Shown: piece after piece, positions 52,052-61,541 of the stretch
How the letters are laid out: the number at the start of each line of letters is the position of its first letter
How positions within the stretch are numbered: the stretch's first letter is position 1
Notes under the pieces: model-generated
What the model saw: the letters and a program-made list of their open reading frames with translations, nothing else
What the model was told of the DNA's origin: nothing
Databases searched by the model: none
Assembly (NCBI RefSeq): GCF_900104455.1
Contig: NZ_FNHB01000010.1
Location: forward strand, 62,001-126,000
DNA length: 64,000 bases
Reading direction: 5' to 3'
From: Dendrosporobacter quercicolus
Lineage (GTDB): Bacteria; Bacillota; Negativicutes; DSM-1736; Dendrosporobacteraceae
Made by a program: the position numbers and the translations under genes

Positions 52052-53344
52052 ATGATTGAACGTTATACCTATCCTGAAATGGGCAAAATATGGACTGATG
52101 AAAATGAATTTAAAACTATGCTGGATATTGAAATCTATGCCTGCGAAATTATGGCCGAAATTGGTCAAATTCCGGCGGAAGCAGTTCCAGTGATCAGAGA
52201 ACGGGCCAAATTCGATGTTGGCCGCATTCGTGAGATTGAAAAAGAAACTCATCACGATATTTTGGCATTTTTGACGGCAGTAGCCGAAAATGTGGGTGAT
52301 GAATCAAAATATATCCATATGGGTCTGACCTCCAGTGACGTTAAGGATACCGCATTAGGCGCCATGATGAAGCAGGCGGCCGATATTATTTTAGCTGATC
52401 TTGAGCAATTCCGGTCGGTTTTGCGCCGCCGGGCCGCCGAGCACAAATATACGGTAATGATTGGCCGTACCCATGGTATTCATGCGGAGCCGCTTACCTT
52501 GGGCCTGAAGTTTGCGTTGTGGCTGGATGAGATTGAACGCAATATTGAACGGATGAAAAAGGCCAGGGAGATTGTCGCCATTGGTAAGCTGTCCGGGGCA
52601 GTTGGCACATACGCTAATATTGATCCCCGGATTGAAACGTATGTTTGTGAAAAAATGGGGATAGCGGCCGCCAAGCTGGCTACTCAGGTGATCCAGCGGG
52701 ACCGCCACGCTGAGTTTATGTCAACATTGGCGATTATTGCCAGCTCGCTGGAGAAATTTGCTACCGAAATCCGCAATCTGCAGCGGACTGATATTCGCGA
52801 AGTTGAGGAATATTTTCATCCGGGGCAAAAGGGCTCATCAGCTATGCCGCATAAACGAAATCCAATCACCTGCGAGCGGGTCGCCGGTCTGGCGCGGGTA
52901 GTGCGGGGCAATGCAATGGCGGCGCTGGAAAATGTTGCTTTATGGCACGAGCGGGATATTACCCATTCCTCAGTTGAACGGGTAATTTTACCGGACAGTA
53001 CAATCTTAGTCGATTATTGCCTCCGCAAATTTACCGGCATTGTTGATAAACTATTGGTTTATCCGGAGGCGATGAAAGCCAATATTGAAAAAACCGGCGG
53101 GCTGATTTTTAGCCAGCGGTTGCTGCTGGCCCTGGTGGACAAAGGGGTTCTGCGTGAAACGGCGTACCGCTGGGTACAACGTAATGCTATGGCCAAATGG
53201 ATGGATGGCGCTGATTTTAAAACAAATGTCATCAAAGATACCGATATTAAAGAATACTTAACGACAGCAGAGATTGAAGCTTGTTTTGAATACTCCCATT
53301 ATTTGCGTCATGTGGATACCATCATGGCAAGATTTGGTCTCTAA
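52052..53344 (+). CDS. purB: Adenylosuccinate lyase
   Basis: A 430-residue fumarase-superfamily enzyme acting twice in purine synthesis, on SAICAR and on adenylosuccinate. The signature GSSAMPHKRNP is present, with MIGRTHGIHAEPLTLGLKFA and THHDILAFL in the active-site regions. It is followed by purA, the preceding step of AMP synthesis, and may be controlled by the hairpin leader upstream. Confidence 0.96.
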   Translation: MIERYTYPEMGKIWTDENEFKTMLDIEIYACEIMAEIGQIPAEAVPVIRERAKFDVGRIREIEKETHHDILAFLTAVAENVGDESKYIHMGLTSSDVKDTALGAMMKQAADIILADLEQFRSVLRRRAAEHKYTVMIGRTHGIHAEPLTLGLKFALWLDEIERNIERMKKAREIVAIGKLSGAVGTYANIDPRIETYVCEKMGIAAAKLATQVIQRDRHAEFMSTLAIIASSLEKFATEIRNLQRTDIREVEEYFHPGQKGSSAMPHKRNPITCERVAGLARVVRGNAMAALENVALWHERDITHSSVERVILPDSTILVDYCLRKFTGIVDKLLVYPEAMKANIEKTGGLIFSQRLLLALVDKGVLRETAYRWVQRNAMAKWMDGADFKTNVIKDTDIKEYLTTAEIEACFEYSHYLRHVDTIMARFGL

Positions 53345-53388
53345 ATAGATATCAAGGCTAGGGCAGCCTGTAAATCCCAGCCAATTAA

Positions 53389-54690
<1,302 letters not shown>

Positions 54691-54705
54691 ATTTTAGACA
54701 AAGAG

Positions 54706-54733
54706 CCGTCTGTTTTGGTAACAGGCGGTTACT
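54706..54733 (+). terminator. Terminator after purA
   Basis: CCGTCTGTT (54706-54714) pairs with AACAGGCGG (54720-54728), with one G-U pair, followed by a T-rich stretch. Confidence 0.75.
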
Positions 54734-54780
54734 TTATTGGCTGATACTCTTGCAGGATACAAAGGAAAAGAAGGAATTTT

Positions 54781-55629
54781 ATGGATGAGCATAAAAAAGC
54801 AGTATTGTTTTTAGTATTGGCTGCAGTTCTTTGGAGTATGGGGGGAGTGCTAATCAAGCTGATTGACTGGAATCCTATGGCGATTGCAGGATTGCGCGGG
54901 GCAATTGCCGCTATCGTTATTGGCGCGGCGTTCAGGCCGCAGCGCCTGGCATTTTCGCGAGTCCAGTGGACCGGGGCGGCGGCGTATTGCAGCACCGTCT
55001 GTTGTTTTGTTGTTGCAACCAAATTAACCACAGCGGCAAACGCCATTCTGCTGCAATATACCGCTCCCGTCTTTGTCGCTCTCCTGGGAGGCTGGCTATT
55101 GGGCGAGAAAACCACCAGCCGGGACTGGTGTACAATAGGGACAGTGTTGACCGGCATGGTTTTTTTCTTTTTTGACCAAATAGCGGGAGGCGCGATGCTG
55201 GGCAATTTGCTGGCCATTGCCGCCGGGATCAGTTTTGCGGTTTTTATTGTCATCATGCGCATGCAAAAAGACGGAGCGCCATACGGCTCGGTTTTACTGG
55301 GCAATATCCTGGCTTTTTTGATCAGCCTTCCTTTCTTGGGAGGTTTAGCGGTGACTGCGCAAAATCTAACGGCGATTTTTTTGCTGGGGGTATTTCAGTT
55401 AGGGCTGGGATATGTGCTTTATTCCTGGGCTATCCGGCAGGTTAATGCACTCCAGGCTGTTCTTATTACCACCATTGAACCAATACTAAATCCGGTATGG
55501 GTTTTTGTGCTGCTGGGAGAGTTGCCGGGGAAGTATGCCCTGCTTGGCGGCCTGATTGTGATTTCGGCCATTATTGTCCGTTATTATCTGGATTCGGTAC
55601 GCACCCTAAAGCGGGGCGTCAGTGTATAA
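54781..55629 (+). CDS. EamA/DMT-family transporter
   Basis: An intact 282-residue membrane protein with ten predicted helices in two EamA repeats (WSMGGVLIKLIDWNPMAIAGLRG near the N-terminus; second repeat from about residue 140 with IAAGISFAVFIVIMR). Drug/metabolite exporters of this family move amino acids or metabolites; the substrate cannot be told. It lies 3 kb from the broken EamA gene but differs from it in sequence. Confidence 0.87.
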   Translation: MDEHKKAVLFLVLAAVLWSMGGVLIKLIDWNPMAIAGLRGAIAAIVIGAAFRPQRLAFSRVQWTGAAAYCSTVCCFVVATKLTTAANAILLQYTAPVFVALLGGWLLGEKTTSRDWCTIGTVLTGMVFFFFDQIAGGAMLGNLLAIAAGISFAVFIVIMRMQKDGAPYGSVLLGNILAFLISLPFLGGLAVTAQNLTAIFLLGVFQLGLGYVLYSWAIRQVNALQAVLITTIEPILNPVWVFVLLGELPGKYALLGGLIVISAIIVRYYLDSVRTLKRGVSV

Positions 55630-55662
55630 AACGGTTTTTGTCGAAGTTTGCAACAATACCCG

Positions 55663-55691
55663 TTGACATATATAGTTTAATAATTTATAAT
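55663..55691 (+). promoter_or_regulatory. Promoter of tRNA-Lys
   Basis: TTGACA 55663-55668 and TATAAT 55686-55691, spacing 17, with the tRNA 16 bases further on. Confidence 0.9.
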
Positions 55692-55707
55692 TATATCTTG
55701 TGAGCAT

Positions 55708-55783
55708 GATCCACTAGCTCAGTCGGTAGAGCACCTGACTTTTAATCAGGGTGTCCCGCGTTCGAGTCGCGGGTGGATCACCA
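55708..55783 (+). tRNA. tRNA-Lys (anticodon TTT), CCA encoded
   Basis: The cloverleaf is complete: acceptor GATCCAC/GTGGATC, D arm GCTC...GAGC, anticodon stem CTGA/TCAG with loop CTTTTAA, and T arm CCGCG-TTCGAGT-CGCGG, then A and an encoded CCA at 55781-55783. The anticodon TTT reads Lys. It stands alone with its own promoter and terminator. Confidence 0.97.
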
Positions 55784-55791
55784 GAAAATTA

Positions 55792-55828
55792 AAGCCTCGC
55801 CGGACCTAGCTTCCGGGAGGCTTTTTGT
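55792..55828 (+). terminator. Terminator after tRNA-Lys
   Basis: AGCCTC (55793-55798) with inner CCGG pairs with CCGG and GAGGCT (55813-55822), followed by TTTTTG. Confidence 0.9.
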
Positions 55829-55931
55829 TTTTTACAACAACCATACAACAATGCAAGCGGAGAAGGCCCCGGAGCGCGGATTAATGATACTGCGCTCCGG
55901 GGCCTTTATTGTTCATCCTGCCGGTTCCCTG

Positions 55932-58900
55932 TCAGGGCTGCTTGGCTTTATACCAGGCCGCATACATGGTTGGCAGTACCAGGAGCGTCAACACAGTGGC
56001 GCCAAACAGTCCGCCGGCAATAGCGATGGCCATCGGTCCCCAAAAGACGCTGGAAACAAGAGGAATCATGCCGAGTATGGCGGCTGCTGCGGTTAAGAGA
56101 ATGGGACGGAAGCGGGCGACGGTAGCGTTGATAATGGCATCCCATAGGGGTTCTCCGGCTTGGAGCTGCTGTTCAATCTGGTCGATGAGAATGACTGAGT
56201 TGCGCATAATAATACCGGCCAGTGCCAGCAGACCAAGCTGCACGACAAAGCCCATAGGGCGCCCGGTCAGCAGTAATCCGAGGCTGACACCAATAATGCC
56301 AAGCGGAGCCGTTAAGAGAGTCAGCACCATTTTAGGGATGCTTTGCAGCTGGAACATGAGTAAAGTCATGATGATGAATATCATCACCGGTACTGGCTGC
56401 ATCAGCCAGTTGGTGGCTTTGATGCTCATTTCCATGGGACCGCCGATTTCGATGCTGTAGCCGGGCGGCAGGGAGGCCCGGAGTTCTTTTAGGTTATCGT
56501 AGGCCGCTTTGCTGGCATCGTTCCCCATTACGCCTTCAATTGTATTGGCCTGGACGGTAATTGTGGGTTTCAGGTCCCGGCGCCAGATAAGGCCTTCTTC
56601 CGACTCGTAGCTGATTTTGGCGATTTGATCCAGCGGAATGTACTTGCCGTTGCCGATGTGGATATTGAGGTCTTTGATTCGGGAAAGGTCCTCGCGATTG
56701 GCCTGATCAACGCGGAAATCAATGCTGACGGTTTTATCTTTTTCCCGGAATTGGGTAATGGTAGTGCCGGACAGCAGGGCCTGGAGGCTTGAGGACAGGG
56801 TCTGGCTGTCAAGGCCCAGCATGCGGGCCTTGTCCTGGTCGATGGAAAGATGCATGACTTTGCTTTTCTCATTCCAGTCCAGATTAATGCCGGTCAGCTG
56901 GGGATTGGCTGCCATGCTGTCCTGCACCTGGCGGGCAATGGCCCGGACTTTATCATGGTCGGAGCCGCTGACCCGGAGCATGACCGGGTAGGGGTCGGAA
57001 GGGCCGGTTTTAATCAGTTTGATGTTGCCGCGCACGTTGGGAAATTCGCTGGCCAATAGGGTGTGGGCTTTTTGCGATAATTCGGTGCGGGCCCGTAAAT
57101 CTTTGGCCGTGAGAATGAATTGGGCGAAGTTGCTGTTGGGCATGGTAGGTTCGGCGGTTAACACGAACCGTGGTGCTCCCTGGCCTACGTAATAGGTGTA
57201 ATTGATAACATTGTCGTCAGCGGCGAAGTTCTGGGCGAACCGTTCCGCCTCCTGCTGAGTCGCCTGCAGGGAGGATCCCTCCGGCAGTTGCAGTTCCACA
57301 ATTAATTCCGGCCGGGTGGAGGCCGGGAAGAATTCCTGTTTGACCAGTCCAAGTAAGAGAATGGAACCTACAAAACAGGCAACAGTAGCTGTCAGGACTT
57401 TTTTGCGGTGGGTAAGGCAGCCGGTTAATAGTTTTTTAAACATCCGGTAAAACCGGGTATCGTAAACATCGTGACCGGGTGTATTACCGGCTGGAGGAAT
57501 TTTTATCAGGTTATAGCCCAGCAGGGGCGTAACCATGCCGGCGACGATCCAGGACAGCAGCAGGGCAATCGTGACGACGAAAAAAATGCTGGCGAGAAAC
57601 TCGGACGCACTGCCTTTCGAGAATCCTACAGGAATAAAACCGGCGCAAGTGATCAGCGCCCCGGTCAGGCGGGGGAATGCGGTGGAACTGTAGGCATAAC
57701 AGGCGGCATCCAACCGGCTCCAGCCCTGCTCCAGTTTTACAATCATCATTTCTATGACAATGATGGCATCATCGACAAGTAGGCCTAAGGCAATGATCAG
57801 TGCACCTAATGAAATTTTATGCAGGTCAATCTCCAGGGACTGCATCGCTACAAATACGCCGGTAATCACCAGGGGAATGCACAAGGTAACAATGATGCCG
57901 GAGCGCATGCCGAGACTGATGAAACTGACGACTAATACGATGATGACGGCTTCAAGCAGGGATTTGACGAATTCGTCAATCGATGATTTTACGACGTTCG
58001 GCTGATTGGCCACCGTATTCAATTCCAAACCTGCCGGCAGGTCTTTTGCTATTTGAGACAAGATTTTATCCAGGTTTTGGCCTAAGACCAGAATATTGCC
58101 GCCTTTTTCCATAGACAGCGCCAGGCCGACGGCAGGCTGGCCATTGTAATACATTTGGGCGTCCGGCGGTTCAATATAGCTGCGTTCAATTTTGGCGATA
58201 TCGCCGAGACGGAAGGTATGTCCGCCGGCACGAATGGGAACATTTCTCAGATCATCCAGATTTTCGAACATGCCGGTGATGCGCAGGTAGACATTGTCCG
58301 AAACCGTTTCCAGCATGCCGGACGGCGCCATAGCATTTTGCGCCTGCACAGCATTGGTGATGCCCGCTGGGGTGATGCCCAGTTGCGCCAGTTTGGTCGT
58401 CTCCATTTCTATATAAATCTTTTCCGTTTGGACCCCGATCAGTTCTATTTTCTTTACGCCTGGCACACCTAGCAGGGTCCGGCGGGTAGTTTCCGCTTTT
58501 TCCCGCAGTTCTTCATAGGTATAACCGTCGCCGGTTAAGGCATAGACACAGCCATATACATCATCAAAGCGATCGTTAAAATAAGGACCGTCCACGCCCT
58601 GGGGCAGAGTGGCTTTGATATCATTGACCATATTGCGCACTTCCAGCCAGATAGGGCGGATTTGACTTTCGGTGACGGCATCGTCTTTCAGAACTACATA
58701 GATGATGGACTGGCCGGGCCGGGAATAGCTTTTTAGATAATCCAGTCCCGGTGTGTCCTGCAGTTTCTTTTCGATTTTATCGGTCACCTGCTCTTCCATC
58801 TGACGGGCGGTGGCGCCAGGCCAGTTTACAGTAACGAGCATCTGACGGATGGTGAAGTCGGGGTCTTCCATCCGGCCGAGGTTCTGGTAGGAAAAAACTC

Positions 58901-58982
58901 CGCCCAGAAAGATGACGACGATAAAATAATAGACTAACTGTTTATGATTTAGGGCCCATTCGGTCAGATTAAACGGTTTCAT
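55932..58982 (-). CDS. RND-family efflux pump permease
   Basis: The 1016-residue protein has the RND layout: a first membrane helix (about 15-32), two large external loops, and helix groups near 335-480 and 850-1005. The helix-4 acidic pair appears in LGLLVDDAIIVIE (about 402-403). It is of the AcrB/MexF-like group that uses the proton gradient. Its presence implies an outer membrane, though no TolC-type gene is in the window. Its start overlaps the fusion-protein stop by 4 bases. Substrates are unknown. Confidence 0.93.
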   Translation of the reverse strand: MKPFNLTEWALNHKQLVYYFIVVIFLGGVFSYQNLGRMEDPDFTIRQMLVTVNWPGATARQMEEQVTDKIEKKLQDTPGLDYLKSYSRPGQSIIYVVLKDDAVTESQIRPIWLEVRNMVNDIKATLPQGVDGPYFNDRFDDVYGCVYALTGDGYTYEELREKAETTRRTLLGVPGVKKIELIGVQTEKIYIEMETTKLAQLGITPAGITNAVQAQNAMAPSGMLETVSDNVYLRITGMFENLDDLRNVPIRAGGHTFRLGDIAKIERSYIEPPDAQMYYNGQPAVGLALSMEKGGNILVLGQNLDKILSQIAKDLPAGLELNTVANQPNVVKSSIDEFVKSLLEAVIIVLVVSFISLGMRSGIIVTLCIPLVITGVFVAMQSLEIDLHKISLGALIIALGLLVDDAIIVIEMMIVKLEQGWSRLDAACYAYSSTAFPRLTGALITCAGFIPVGFSKGSASEFLASIFFVVTIALLLSWIVAGMVTPLLGYNLIKIPPAGNTPGHDVYDTRFYRMFKKLLTGCLTHRKKVLTATVACFVGSILLLGLVKQEFFPASTRPELIVELQLPEGSSLQATQQEAERFAQNFAADDNVINYTYYVGQGAPRFVLTAEPTMPNSNFAQFILTAKDLRARTELSQKAHTLLASEFPNVRGNIKLIKTGPSDPYPVMLRVSGSDHDKVRAIARQVQDSMAANPQLTGINLDWNEKSKVMHLSIDQDKARMLGLDSQTLSSSLQALLSGTTITQFREKDKTVSIDFRVDQANREDLSRIKDLNIHIGNGKYIPLDQIAKISYESEEGLIWRRDLKPTITVQANTIEGVMGNDASKAAYDNLKELRASLPPGYSIEIGGPMEMSIKATNWLMQPVPVMIFIIMTLLMFQLQSIPKMVLTLLTAPLGIIGVSLGLLLTGRPMGFVVQLGLLALAGIIMRNSVILIDQIEQQLQAGEPLWDAIINATVARFRPILLTAAAAILGMIPLVSSVFWGPMAIAIAGGLFGATVLTLLVLPTMYAAWYKAKQP

Positions 58983-60112
58983 TGGCGATCACCATCCGCT
59001 ATCCGCACTTTTTGTCCTTCGCGCAGCTTATGGACACCGGCCGTTACGATGGTGTCGTCCGGATTTAGTCCGGAGAGGATCTGGACCCCGGCATTGCCGA
59101 AGCTGCCAATTTGAATGGGACGTAAACGAACAGTCTGGTCTGTTACAATCCATACGTTAGGAGTGTCATTGGTTTGATAGACCGCCGATAGAGGGATAGT
59201 GGGAAACCTGCTTGTTTGATCGCCGGCGCTAACGACGTTAACGGCGGCCGTCATGCCGAGTTTGATTTCCGGCGGTGGGTTGAGCAAGCTGATCCGCACT
59301 TTGTAGGTGCGGGTTGTTGGGTCGGCCATGGGTGCGATTTCCCGTACGCCGCCCTCTGTATTTATGTTGGGAAGGGCCCAAAAGGATACGGTAAGCTTTG
59401 CTGCCTTACGCAGCTCTTCGATGCGGTTTTCCGGGACACTGATCTCGATTTCCCTCTCGCCGTCCTGAACAATGGTCAGTACCGTCTGGCCGGCGCTGAC
59501 TACCTGTCCGGCTTCGGCGCTGATGCTGGAAATAACGCCGGATTTATCGGCATAGAGCAGGCTGTAATCCAATTGGTTAGAACCTTTAGCATATTGGGCG
59601 GACGCTTGCCGCACGGCGGCCTGAGCTACTTCATAGGCATTTTCATACTGGTCCAGCTGGGCGCGGCTGATGGCATTTTGCGCATATAACTGCTGGTAAC
59701 GGTGTAAGTTGCTTTCTGCCAGTCTCAGTTGCGACTCAGCGGAATAAACCTGGGCTGAAGTACTGTTAACGGTCTGCTGCAGATCCCGGGGATCGATTTG
59801 CATGAGCACATCGCCTGCGCTCACCGTGCTGCCGAGGTTTACATTGCGTTTGACTATTTTACCGGTGACCTGAAAAGCCAGCTGGCTTTCATAGCGGCCG
59901 CGCACTTCCCCGGAGTAAGTATAGCCTTGGGGTGTATTGGCTGTTCCAATCACAGCAGTACGTACCAAGGGAATATCCTGAGTTACGGGTTGGGACTGGT
60001 TGTGTCCTTTCCAGATTATAGTACCGCCAACACAGAAAAGAATGGCTGCTGCGGCTAACGCGTAATACAATTTTTTTCTAGGCAGTTTCGTGAACCGGAG
60101 AAACGATTGCAT
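58979..60112 (-). CDS. RND efflux periplasmic adaptor (membrane fusion protein)
   Basis: A 377-residue HlyD/AcrA-type adaptor: an N-terminal membrane anchor (about 15-35), a lipoyl half (YESQLAFQVTGKIVKRNVNLG), an alpha-hairpin (about 110-175), the second lipoyl half (SGVISSISAEAGQVVSAGQ), and beta-barrel and membrane-proximal domains. It has no lipobox Cys. It links the RND pump to an outer-membrane channel. It is translationally coupled to the pump gene. Confidence 0.93.
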   Translation of the reverse strand: MQSFLRFTKLPRKKLYYALAAAAILFCVGGTIIWKGHNQSQPVTQDIPLVRTAVIGTANTPQGYTYSGEVRGRYESQLAFQVTGKIVKRNVNLGSTVSAGDVLMQIDPRDLQQTVNSTSAQVYSAESQLRLAESNLHRYQQLYAQNAISRAQLDQYENAYEVAQAAVRQASAQYAKGSNQLDYSLLYADKSGVISSISAEAGQVVSAGQTVLTIVQDGEREIEISVPENRIEELRKAAKLTVSFWALPNINTEGGVREIAPMADPTTRTYKVRISLLNPPPEIKLGMTAAVNVVSAGDQTSRFPTIPLSAVYQTNDTPNVWIVTDQTVRLRPIQIGSFGNAGVQILSGLNPDDTIVTAGVHKLREGQKVRIADGDRQ

Positions 60113-60116
60113 GCTT

Positions 60117-60350
60117 TCACTCCTTAACTAAATATTTTGCGGGAATAAGTTGGGTAATCGGCTTTTCATAAGAGCAGATATGCACCCATTGTCCATTGCG
60201 GATAAGCTCAATTTTCCCCAGGTGTCGTCCTTCCCAGGTCCAGTCTTGCAGGATTTCATAGACGGTTTGCCGGACTTCTTGCGGTGATAAGGAAGGATCA
60301 GCTCGAATCGGGATGCCTTCAATGGTTAGTTCTTGCAAATGCGTACACAC
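60117..60350 (-). CDS. Unknown 77-residue protein leading the efflux operon
   Basis: I do not recognise the family. The protein is soluble, with no signal or membrane segment, and has a plausible fold: LQELTIEGIPIRADPSLSP, VRQTVYEILQDWTWEGRHLG, then KIELIRNGQWVHICSYEK. The GTG start at 60350 has AAAGGAG seven bases upstream and the stop lies 4 bases before the adaptor, so it is very likely translated and co-expressed. A role as a pump accessory or regulator is inference only. Confidence 0.7.
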   Translation of the reverse strand: MCTHLQELTIEGIPIRADPSLSPQEVRQTVYEILQDWTWEGRHLGKIELIRNGQWVHICSYEKPITQLIPAKYLVKE

Positions 60351-60408
60351 GGTACTGCTCCTTTCCCATTCGTAAAATGAGTGCGTATCCTCAAAATGAC
60401 ACGCGAAA

Positions 60409-60425
60409 ATTTGACCGGTTCAAAT
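60409..60425. promoter_or_regulatory. Probable TetR operator of the efflux operon
   Basis: ATTTGACCGGTTCAAAT is an imperfect palindrome sharing ATTTGACC and TCAAAT with the perfect palindrome in front of tetR (61290-61310). It lies about 60 bases upstream of the 77-residue gene. Confidence 0.65.
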
Positions 60426-60482
60426 AAAAGGGAAAAAGCTGCTTCAGGCAGAATGATCGGCTGGCAGGTGATGCTTGTAGAA

Positions 60483-60525
60483 GACCAACCATTCGTTGGT
60501 CAATGCAGATAGTATCTGCTATAGT
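60483..60525. promoter_or_regulatory. Two palindromes and a possible promoter in the tetR-efflux gap
   Basis: GACCAAC-CATTC-GTTGGTC (60483-60501) and GCAGATA-G-TATCTGC (60505-60519) are perfect palindromes. On the plus strand TTGGTC (60496-60501) and TATAGT (60520-60525), spacing 18, could be a promoter reading toward tetR antisense. No gene on that strand is convincing. The rest of the 297-base gap shows nothing else. Confidence 0.5.
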
Positions 60526-60647
60526 CTATATGTGTCCTGGAAAGTAGTGTCGTTTTAGCAAAATAAAAGGTATTTTTGAATGGGTCAATTAATAATTAAA
60601 AAAAACATCCAACGAAAATTCTATTGGAATAATTTTGTTGATTTATT

Positions 60648-61268
60648 TTATTTAAGCGAGAAATGCAAAGTTTTTTCCGGTAGTGCCAAGATTTTTTCAA
60701 TAAGAGATTCAGCTATTCTTAAATGGCAGGCCATTGGTTCGTCTGATGTTTTCTCGAATAATGCGTCCGTGATGCATTGCAGGGTCGACATGATAAAATT
60801 GATGGCGATATCGGGATTAGCAACATGGAAACAGTCTTTCAGAATTCCTTCTTCAATTATTTTTAGCAGCCATGGTTTAAGCAAGAGAATACCCTGGCGA
60901 TTGATTTTATTTTTGATATGCAAATGTTTTTCATCAGATAAAACATCCAATAGCAATCCATCTCTATATTGAGCCGTGCGAAAAATGGCATTTATCATGA
61001 ATTCAATCTTTCGGGACGGGGGAATAAGCTGAGAGGAGGCCATATTTTTCATATCTGTCAGCAGGGTAGAGAGTTGACGGTTAGTGACTGCTTCCAGTAT
61101 TTCCTCCTTAGATTTAAAGTAATAATAGATCATTCCTTTGGCGACGCCCATTTTGTTAGTGATATCCTGGATGGTTGTTTTGCGGTAGCCGTTTGCTGAA
61201 AATAGAAGCTCGGCCGTATCTAAAATTTCATCGATTCGGATTTTGGGGTCTAGGGCAATTCGGGGCAT
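60648..61268 (-). CDS. TetR-family transcriptional regulator
   Basis: A 206-residue repressor with the TetR N-terminal DNA-binding domain: IDEILDTAELLFSANGYRKTT, then IQDITNKMGVAKGMIYYYFKSKEEIL. The C-terminal ligand domain is unassigned. ATG 61268 follows GAGGTG; a start at 61277 is less likely. A perfect palindrome overlaps its own -10 and a similar one lies before the efflux genes, so it probably represses itself and the RND pump. Confidence 0.92.
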   Translation of the reverse strand: MPRIALDPKIRIDEILDTAELLFSANGYRKTTIQDITNKMGVAKGMIYYYFKSKEEILEAVTNRQLSTLLTDMKNMASSQLIPPSRKIEFMINAIFRTAQYRDGLLLDVLSDEKHLHIKNKINRQGILLLKPWLLKIIEEGILKDCFHVANPDIAINFIMSTLQCITDALFEKTSDEPMACHLRIAESLIEKILALPEKTLHFSLK

Positions 61269-61289
61269 ATATTTCACCTCAAAAAAATA

Positions 61290-61310
61290 TAATTTGACCT
61301 GGTCAAATTA
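61290..61310. promoter_or_regulatory. TetR operator (autoregulatory)
   Basis: TAATTTGACC-T-GGTCAAATTA is a perfect palindrome with 10-base arms. It overlaps the tetR -10 element. Confidence 0.85.
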
Positions 61311-61336
61311 TAAATCTGCGTGGTAATTTTTGTCAA
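61307..61336 (-). promoter_or_regulatory. Promoter of tetR
   Basis: On the minus strand, TTGACA (61336-61331) and TATAAT (61312-61307) are separated by 18 bases. The -10 sits on the edge of the operator, so repressor binding would block RNA polymerase. Confidence 0.85.
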
Positions 61337-61462
61337 GGGTTAATTTCCTTTTTGCTTCTTAACGTAATGGATTGGTACAGCAGATTTGTCCTCAGTGAGC
61401 CAAAGCATGGCGGGATTTGCTCGAAGAAAGTTATATTTGAGAAATAGAAGTCAAAAAAGGAG

Positions 61463-61481
61463 GATAATGATAATTGGTATC
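61463..61481. promoter_or_regulatory. Fur-box-like site before the ABC importer
   Basis: GATAATGATAATTGGTATC matches the classic 19-base Fur box GATAATGATAATCATTATC at 16 positions. The 7-1-7 form TGATAAT-T-GGTATCA (61468-61482) has two mismatches. It lies 60 bases upstream of the binding-protein gene, suggesting iron repression. Confidence 0.75.
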
Positions 61482-61541
61482 AAACAATAAAGTTAGAGGA
61501 AAATGCTGACTGATGTTATATAGAGGAGAGAGGACAGGGAA

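Noticed and set aside
60580-60972. 130-codon plus-strand ORF after the possible promoter at 60496-60525
   Set aside because: It is antisense to tetR with low-complexity start (Lys/Ile-rich) and no good ribosome-binding site. Only an antisense transcript remains conceivable.
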